DNA of 37,717 nucleotides, from contig JAEPQF010000012.1 of the NCBI GenBank assembly GCA_017640685.1, positions 1 through 37,717 of the forward strand. Direction: 5' to 3'. This DNA comes from Hyphomicrobiales bacterium. Its GTDB lineage: Bacteria > Pseudomonadota > Alphaproteobacteria > Rhizobiales > HXMU1428-3. The notes under the pieces were generated by a model, which was not told the origin of the DNA, ran no database searches, and saw only the letters and a program-made list of their open reading frames with translations. Position 1 is the stretch's first letter. Each line of letters begins with the position of its first letter. Made by a program: the position numbers and the translations under genes. This document shows, piece after piece, positions 32,928 through 37,717 of the stretch.

Positions 32928-34610
32928 TTGTATCTGAACTTTAAATTTCAACGAGCTCGTGAGTTCTTTGGAGACTTACGGCTCTTTGAAAAATATCTTT
33001 TTTTAAAGTCGATTTTCTTTGCCGTGCTTCATATTTTGCGCGAACACTTAAAAGTGCTCGCAGCTTTTTCTCATCATAAACTGCGTTATAGCCGGGTGAT
33101 ATTGCGCCGATTTTTATTCAAAGTAAAATCTCGTCAATTAACGCTTGTTATCTATGGCTTGTTTATCACGCTAACGTTGAAATTTTTCAGCCTCACTGCA
33201 TCCCTATTTTCAATTTTACAACCTCCGCAATTTGCTCTTTGGCTTTTAGATGGCATTTTAATTTCTCTCGTTCTTGTGCTTGTTTATTTGCTTGGGGCTA
33301 TTGTTCATCCGCTTATTTCTATGGAGCGGCATGAAAACAAAGATATTTTAAAATTTGGAGATGATTTTAGTCAGCTTTTGTCTCTTAGAGGTGCCATTGA
33401 AAGTATGCCGGAGGCTTTTTCATTATGGGACCGGAATAGAAAGCTTGTTCTTTCTAACTCTAAATTTGAAGATACCTATCATTTTAAAGATGGGAAAATT
33501 TCAAGTGATGATAACGCTCCAGGGCCTGACTATTTTCAATTTGATGCAAAAATCAATCAATTGATGATGAGGCCCATTAGAGGCAATAAATCTTTTACAC
33601 CTAGTAATTATGAAACGCAGATGCGCAATGGCCGCTGGCTACAAATTCAAGAAACACCGACTGTTGATGGCGGATTGATGAGTGTTTCATTTGATATTAC
33701 GAAATTAAAAACCAGTCAGCAAAATCTAGCAATTCGTGAACAGCAGATGCGTAACACAGTTGAAAATTTACGTTCATCTAGACGTGAGCTAGAACAGAAA
33801 ACTCAAAAATTGGCAGAGCTTGCTGATAAATATATGCGTGAGAAAGATAGAGCTGAAGAAGCTAATCGCGTTAAATCAGAATTTTTGGCGAATATTAGTC
33901 ATGAGCTAAGGACACCCCTCAATGCGATTATTGGCTTTTCTGATATGATGCACAGGGAAGTATTAGGGCCCATTGATAATGCGCAATATGCAGATTATAT
34001 CAATGATATTAATATGAGTGGTGCTTATCTCCTGGAACTCATTAATGATATTCTTGATATGTCGCGGATAGAAGCTGGACGCTTAACATTAGAGACCAAG
34101 CCTTGTTCCTTAAAAGCTTTACTCGGTGATTGCTTGCATATTGTCTCCCCCCAAGCAGAGACGCAGAACATTACGCTTAAAACTGAGATTTCAACAGACG
34201 TAGAAGTAGTTCTTGATAAACGCGCTATCAAACAGGTGATGCTCAACCTTATGTCGAATGCTATTAAGTTCACACCTGAAGGCGGGGTGGTTGAACTCTT
34301 AGCTGAGAAAGATCAGTCATCAGTTCATATTTATGTGAAAGATAATGGAATTGGCATTGAAGCGAATGCGATTTCTAAATTAGGAAAACCGTTTCAACAG
34401 GTTGAAAACCAATTGACCAAATGCCATTCAGGAACGGGGCTGGGCTTGGCAATATCTCGCAGTCTGGTGGATTTGCATGGTGGGCATTTATCGATTGAAA
34501 GTGAAGTTGGGATTGGCACGACTGTGCTTGTGACCTTACCTTTGGTTTCACCAATAACCGGTCAACCCAACATTAAGAAAGATCAACCGGTTAAATCTAT
34601 TGCAGCTTAA
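32928..34610 (+). CDS. PAS-domain sensor histidine kinase, PleC/DivJ-like
   Basis: 560-aa membrane kinase. Two membrane segments at about residues 71-93 and 102-124. A PAS fold spans about residues 145-265 (AIESMPEAFSLWDRNRKLVLSN). A coiled-coil linker runs about 265-315. The HisKA domain has the phospho-acceptor His325 (NISHELRTPLNAIIGFSDMM). The HATPase domain has N-box Asn444 (NLMSNAIKFTPEGG), DNGIGI, and GTGLGLAISRSLVDLHGG. The H-box followed by GP...Y..YINDI..SG.YLLELINDILDMSRIEAGR is characteristic of the PleC/DivJ/PdhS group that phosphorylates DivK in alphaproteobacterial cell-cycle control. The two-TM plus single-PAS layout suits PleC. The TTG start has GAGGGA 4-5 nt upstream. Confidence 0.85.
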   Translation: MYLNFKFQRAREFFGDLRLFEKYLFLKSIFFAVLHILREHLKVLAAFSHHKLRYSRVILRRFLFKVKSRQLTLVIYGLFITLTLKFFSLTASLFSILQPPQFALWLLDGILISLVLVLVYLLGAIVHPLISMERHENKDILKFGDDFSQLLSLRGAIESMPEAFSLWDRNRKLVLSNSKFEDTYHFKDGKISSDDNAPGPDYFQFDAKINQLMMRPIRGNKSFTPSNYETQMRNGRWLQIQETPTVDGGLMSVSFDITKLKTSQQNLAIREQQMRNTVENLRSSRRELEQKTQKLAELADKYMREKDRAEEANRVKSEFLANISHELRTPLNAIIGFSDMMHREVLGPIDNAQYADYINDINMSGAYLLELINDILDMSRIEAGRLTLETKPCSLKALLGDCLHIVSPQAETQNITLKTEISTDVEVVLDKRAIKQVMLNLMSNAIKFTPEGGVVELLAEKDQSSVHIYVKDNGIGIEANAISKLGKPFQQVENQLTKCHSGTGLGLAISRSLVDLHGGHLSIESEVGIGTTVLVTLPLVSPITGQPNIKKDQPVKSIAA

Positions 34611-34614
34611 AGCG

Positions 34615-34634
34615 TTGTGAGTTTCACAATTTTT
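34615..34634 (+). terminator. Probable terminator of the histidine kinase gene
   Basis: TTGTGA-gtt-TCACAA followed at once by TTTTTC, 5 nt past the stop. The stem is only 6 bp with an AT-rich base, so it is of moderate strength. Confidence 0.5.
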
Positions 34635-34687
34635 CTTAATTGATATTCCTTCGCAAACACACATTTTACATATTGTAGCGTCTATTT

Positions 34688-35140
34688 CTAATGATGCTTA
34701 TGATGATGCCGGTGTCTGCGTTTCATTTTTCGCTTAATTTTTTTCAACACTTCCTTTCGCTCTGCAACGGTGAGTAGTTCAGCTATATCTGCTATAACCT
34801 TTCCCCCATTGACCCAGCGCTGATTATGTTGTTCTAGTTCTTTGCTGTAGACCTCAAGAAACTCAGCTCTATCGAAGTTTTCTTTGAGTAGAACGTCTTC
34901 AAACTTGTCCCAAGAGCGGATCATTTTACCGCGGCGGTGTGGGTATGAATTTCTATAATCTTCAAGAATTTTTTTAACTTGAGGACGTTTTTCTTCAGGA
35001 ATGACTTTTAAGACATGATGTTGCATGCCCCAATGGCGCCACTTTTTATGAAAGCCCAGTTTTTTACTCGCAACAACACCTATAACGGCAAAGTTTAATG
35101 CCAATGAAATAAAGAATATTATTTTTACCCAACGGGACAT
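34688..35140 (-). CDS. Membrane-anchored CpxP/CnrX-like periplasmic sensor protein
   Basis: 150 aa. One membrane anchor at residues about 6-24, then a helical, charged periplasmic domain (VIPEEKRPQVKKILEDYRNSY, then LLKENFDRAEFLEVYSKEL, LLTVAERKEVLKKI). This follows the four-helix plan of the periplasmic heavy-metal sensor/Spy-CpxP superfamily. The tail is His/Arg/Lys-rich (RRHRHHHKHH) and could bind metal. A consensus AGGAGG lies 6 nt before the ATG. It is the last gene of a four-gene operon, 19 nt after the anti-sigma gene. A role as ligand or stress sensor that modulates the anti-sigma factor, as CnrX does in CnrYXH, is inference. Confidence 0.7.
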   Translation of the reverse strand: MSRWVKIIFFISLALNFAVIGVVASKKLGFHKKWRHWGMQHHVLKVIPEEKRPQVKKILEDYRNSYPHRRGKMIRSWDKFEDVLLKENFDRAEFLEVYSKELEQHNQRWVNGGKVIADIAELLTVAERKEVLKKIKRKMKRRHRHHHKHH

Positions 35141-35159
35141 ATTCTTCCTCCTAACTCGA

Positions 35160-35744
35160 TTAATTCCTTAAAAATTCAGCATTATCTATGCTGTATTCAG
35201 TTCCTAAAAAAAGCACGTCATCTATGAAGCCATTGCTTGCGAGCAATGTTGTGCTTTCATCAACAAGAAGGAACTCTCCTCCACCTAAGCTGCCAATCAG
35301 TAAGCCGGCTAAGAGACTTGCCGCTATTAAGCCGGTTGATTTTACTGTAAAAAGATCATTTTTACCAAAGTCTGTTTTTGACTTATGCGTTATTTTCGTT
35401 TTTGATTTTCTATCTTCAAGCTGGATTACATCCGCTGATTTTTCTTCTTTTCCTTTAAAGGCTTTTTCTAAAATTTTATCTTCAATTGCTGCTAAATCCC
35501 AGTTGGGGAGAGGTCTATGAAAATCTAGTGCTTGGTCGATAAATTCAGCATTTGCTCTTAACTCGGCAACCTTTAATTTTATCTCTTTTGAAATATTTTG
35601 GTTATCTTCAGTCACATGATCGAGATAATTTTTTACGTCTTCAGCAAGTGGCTCGGGGTATTTGGATAGATCAGCTCCATAAATATCGAGGAATGCTTCT
35701 AACTTTTTTTCATCCATATTTAAATTATCTAACTTCTTGGTCAT
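35160..35744 (-). CDS. Single-TM anti-sigma factor
   Basis: 194 aa. The N-terminal cytosolic part has EAFLDIYGADLSKYPEPL, a motif I associate with proteins encoded beside ECF sigma genes in rhizobia. One membrane helix lies at about residues 136-160 (LIAASLLAGLLIGSLGGGEF), followed by a short periplasmic tail of about 34 residues. No HxxxCxxC zinc motif is present, so it is not a ZAS-type anti-sigma. The ATG overlaps the sigma-factor stop (ATGA), the usual coupling of a sigma/anti-sigma pair. GGAGA lies 8 nt upstream, inside the sigma gene. Confidence 0.7.
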   Translation of the reverse strand: MTKKLDNLNMDEKKLEAFLDIYGADLSKYPEPLAEDVKNYLDHVTEDNQNISKEIKLKVAELRANAEFIDQALDFHRPLPNWDLAAIEDKILEKAFKGKEEKSADVIQLEDRKSKTKITHKSKTDFGKNDLFTVKSTGLIAASLLAGLLIGSLGGGEFLLVDESTTLLASNGFIDDVLFLGTEYSIDNAEFLRN

Positions 35745-36448
35745 GCTCTTTCTCCCATTTCTTCTTGTTGTTCTGAGGAGCTCGTATTTTTAAATTCTTG
35801 CCAGAGCGGTCCTAACTTTTGTTTTAAGGTTCTTCTTGCTCTTGCTAATAAACTCTCAACAGCTTCACTTGAACAATCCATTATCTCTGCGACTTCAGAC
35901 ATGCGATGCCCTTGATAGTGGAATAAAACCAGTGCCAGATATTGTCGCTCAGGTAGTGTTTGTAAAATGATGTTCATAAGTTTGCTCAATTGCTTGTTAT
36001 AAAGGGTATCGAGCTGTTCTGCTTCAATTGTTGGATCATAATCTTCCGGCAATTGCTCTGGTGTTTTTTTTCTCAGAACATCAAGACAACGATTGGCTGT
36101 TATTTTATAGAGCCAGGTTGAAAATTTTGCCTTTTCAGGATCGTAAACTTTTAAGTTTTGCCAAAGACTAAGCAACACGTCCTGGGCTACATCTTCAGCT
36201 TCATTTGCGTTTCCAAGCATTCTGAAACCGAGAGCGAGGACATTAGGCAAGTGTTGGTTCACCAGCACTTTAAAGGCTGTTCGATCCCCCTTTTGAGCGC
36301 TAAGAATCAAATCTATCTCACCATTGTCTCCAGGATTTTTATTCCTCAGATTTTTATCTATAGGAGTTGTCATTGCTTGTCTTTTTATTGTTGTGTTAGA
36401 TGAAGAGCGCTCTTCATCTAACATTTCAATTGTTATCTCTGACTGCAT
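35741..36448 (-). CDS. ECF RNA polymerase sigma factor
   Basis: Up to 235 aa. Region 2 spans about residues 60-130 (VNQHLPNVLALGFRMLGNANEAEDVAQDV... FSTWLYKITANRCLDVLRKK). Region 4 spans about 163-215 (LPERQYLALVLFHYQGHRMSEVAEIM..SSEAVESLLARARRTLKQKL). There is no extra C-terminal domain. The true start is unclear: ATGs at 36448, 36424 and 36373 (MTTPIDKN) are all in frame and none has a strong ribosome site. The conserved part starts after the third. It is the second gene of the operon, 30 nt after the EF-hand gene, and overlaps the anti-sigma start by 4 bases. I see no certain autoregulated promoter. Confidence 0.9.
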   Translation of the reverse strand: MQSEITIEMLDEERSSSNTTIKRQAMTTPIDKNLRNKNPGDNGEIDLILSAQKGDRTAFKVLVNQHLPNVLALGFRMLGNANEAEDVAQDVLLSLWQNLKVYDPEKAKFSTWLYKITANRCLDVLRKKTPEQLPEDYDPTIEAEQLDTLYNKQLSKLMNIILQTLPERQYLALVLFHYQGHRMSEVAEIMDCSSEAVESLLARARRTLKQKLGPLWQEFKNTSSSEQQEEMGERA

Positions 36449-36478
36449 TTCAACAGCTTGTCAGTTTTATTTGTATTA

Positions 36479-37042
36479 TTATTCTTTGCCTGGCTCACTT
36501 TTTTGTTCATCCATATGAGAGCCACGTTTGTTGCCTTTATGATAACCTTCTCCATGATGAGAGCGGTGATGTCGTTTCCAGCCCATTCGTTTAAAGGGAC
36601 GTTCATCTTTGCTGATCACACCATCATCATTAAGATCTAGCATGTATAATTTTTTCTCAGCTCGTTTGGTAAATTCTTCTGCAGTGACTTTGCCATCGCG
36701 GTTGTCATCGAACCTGCGTGTTATTCTCTTTGCGATTTTTTCATAATGGGCGGAGAGTTTCTCTTGCACTTCTTTTGCTGTTACATTTCCATCTGAATTT
36801 AAATCAAATTCTTTAAACCGTTTTTCATGTGCACTAATCAATTCAGCTTTAGTGATGTTGCCATCTTTATCAGCATCAGCATGGCGCATGATATTTAGTT
36901 TATGTTTTTTCATGCCATGATGTGAGTGGGCATGATGCTTGCCATGGAAACAATGTTTCTTGTGATTTTTCGCAATGGCAACGCCGCCAATTGAAACCGC
37001 TAAAAGTGTAATGCCTAGACCTAATGCTATTTTTTTTGACAT
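36479..37042 (-). CDS. Exported four-EF-hand, His-rich protein
   Basis: 187 aa. The signal peptide (residues 1-24, VAIA-KN) is followed by a His cluster (HKKHCFHGKHHAHSHHG). Four canonical EF-hand loops follow at Asp56-Glu67, Asp80-Glu91, Asp112-Glu123 and Asp136-Glu147. All have acidic residues at positions 1, 3 or 5 and 12 and Gly at 6, so all four could bind Ca2+. A second His/Gly/Lys-rich tail ends the protein. GAGGA lies 5 nt before the ATG. It is the first gene of the operon with the ECF sigma factor, anti-sigma and CpxP-like protein, so it may be the periplasmic metal/calcium-binding member of that response (inference). Confidence 0.82.
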   Translation of the reverse strand: MSKKIALGLGITLLAVSIGGVAIAKNHKKHCFHGKHHAHSHHGMKKHKLNIMRHADADKDGNITKAELISAHEKRFKEFDLNSDGNVTAKEVQEKLSAHYEKIAKRITRRFDDNRDGKVTAEEFTKRAEKKLYMLDLNDDGVISKDERPFKRMGWKRHHRSHHGEGYHKGNKRGSHMDEQKSEPGKE

Positions 37043-37135
37043 TTGTTCCTCGATTATTCTTCCGTATTATTAGTCATTTGATATTTATAATACGAAGAAG
37101 CAAGAGAAAATCCGTCGGAATTACATGAAACTTCT

Positions 37136-37717
37136 TTAAATAAAAATTTGATCAAAAACCTTTTTCACTTGTTTTTGTGTGTTGGTTAATTTCTCAACCA
37201 ATTCCTCGTAAGTTTCTACATTTGCGGTTTGAGCTAACCTCAGTTTTAACCCCATACTTGCTGTTTCCGGTTTAAAGCTTTTTTCCGTGCATAGTCTAAT
37301 TATCTGGATCAAATCTGTATAAAAATGTGATGCTTCTACAAGAAGATGAATTTCATCTTTTTCAAGGAGTTGTAATTCTTTAATTTTTTGAAGACAATTC
37401 ACTGTGTTTGTGTTGATGATTTCTGGATGATTGCTTGCTAAATGTAATTGTAGATATTGGCAAATAAATTCGACATCAACTTGGCCTCCTCTTACCTGTT
37501 TAATATCCCAGATGTTATCTGTTCCCTTTTCTTTTTCAATTTTCTCTCGCATATCTCTCACTTCGGATCGAAGAGTTTCTGCATCGCGTTCTTTCGATAT
37601 AACATCTTTGATTGTTTGAGAGAGTTTACCCTTTAACTCATCAGTACCGGTTAAAGAACGGGCCCTTGTTAATGCTAGATGCTCCCAAACCCAAGCTTTA
37701 TTGTTTTGATAATCGAT
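37136..37717 (-). CDS. glnE: Bifunctional glutamine synthetase adenylyltransferase/adenylyl-removing enzyme, C-terminal part
   Basis: 193 codons plus stop; the gene continues beyond the window edge at 37717 with the frame open throughout. The visible part carries NKAWVWEHLALTRARSLTG, then RSEVRDMREKIEKEKG and IKQVRGGQVDVEFICQYLQL. These are the signature stretches of the second (adenylyl-transferring) nucleotidyltransferase domain and the following helical C-terminal domain. GlnE adenylylates and de-adenylylates glutamine synthetase under PII control, and so sets ammonia assimilation together with GltBD. A GTG at 37561 could be mistaken for the start, but it lies inside the conserved block. 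The EF-hand gene begins 93 nt downstream. Confidence 0.93.
   Translation of the reverse strand: MDYQNNKAWVWEHLALTRARSLTGTDELKGKLSQTIKDVISKERDAETLRSEVRDMREKIEKEKGTDNIWDIKQVRGGQVDVEFICQYLQLHLASNHPEIINTNTVNCLQKIKELQLLEKDEIHLLVEASHFYTDLIQIIRLCTEKSFKPETASMGLKLRLAQTANVETYEELVEKLTNTQKQVKKVFDQIFI

Noticed and set aside
36479-36640. Plus-strand ORFs opposite the EF-hand and sigma genes
   Set aside because: Antisense shadows with hydrophobic, low-quality translations and no ribosome sites.
37111-37120. TTCCGACGGA palindrome after glnE as terminator or operator
   Set aside because: The stem is only 4 bp and the T-run is interrupted; it could be chance.
1-37717. Mobile elements, tRNA and rRNA genes
   Set aside because: I looked for transposase-like ORFs, terminal repeats, tRNA cloverleaf motifs and conserved rRNA segments and found none I could support. 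Apart from the repeats around motAB, the window reads as core chromosome.

Overview
The window looks like chromosomal DNA of a low-GC alphaproteobacterium, most likely of the Rhizobiales (Hyphomicrobiales). I judge this from an MmgR/suhB-type small RNA next to an inositol-monophosphatase-family gene, a ROSE-type RNA thermometer and RpoH-like promoter before an IbpA-like hsp20, a DUF459 gene beside MltB-type lytic transglycosylases, a PleC/DivJ-like kinase near glnE, and the protein motifs. Base composition is by eye in the low 40s % GC, lower than most rhizobia. I see no rRNA, tRNA, insertion sequence, prophage or CRISPR array.

Layout. 1-2.2 kb: a minus-strand sRNA with promoter and terminator, then hisN and a convergent alpha/beta hydrolase. 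2.3-5.1 kb: three minus-strand genes for small secreted basic PepSY-like paralogues, surrounding a plus-strand hsp20 with a heat-shock promoter and RNA thermometer. 5.1-7.1 kb: an S9 prolyl-oligopeptidase-family peptidase. 7.1-13.9 kb: a long leader, then gltBD (NADPH glutamate synthase), translationally coupled and closed by a terminator. 13.9-18.2 kb: a DUF459 SGNH-fold protein and two lytic murein transglycosylases. 18.3-23.8 kb: divergent galE and galU, a beta-barrel outer-membrane protein with a long disordered N-terminal region, and kpsF. 23.8-26.5 kb: a PomAB/MotAB-like stator pair set between two copies of a modular GC-rich intergenic repeat. A two-hairpin structure with C-rich loops follows motB. 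26.5-29.3 kb: dusA, a Tat-exported metallo-beta-lactamase-fold hydrolase and a KdsC-like phosphatase. 29.5-34.6 kb: pepN, a small CopD/HemJ-like membrane protein and a PAS histidine kinase. 34.7-37.1 kb: a four-gene minus-strand operon (EF-hand protein, ECF sigma factor, single-TM anti-sigma, CpxP/CnrX-like sensor). 37.1 kb to the end: the 3' part of glnE.

Two themes recur. The first is envelope building and surveillance: UDP-glucose/galactose supply, Kdo supply (KpsF plus KdsC), peptidoglycan turnover, an outer-membrane barrel, the secreted PepSY-like family and the ECF/anti-sigma/sensor module. The second is nitrogen assimilation (gltBD, glnE). The least ordinary signals are the conserved upstream element shared by the PepSY-like paralogues, the DUF459 protein that lacks SGNH catalytic residues, the C-rich-loop RNA after motB, and the repeats that bracket motAB.
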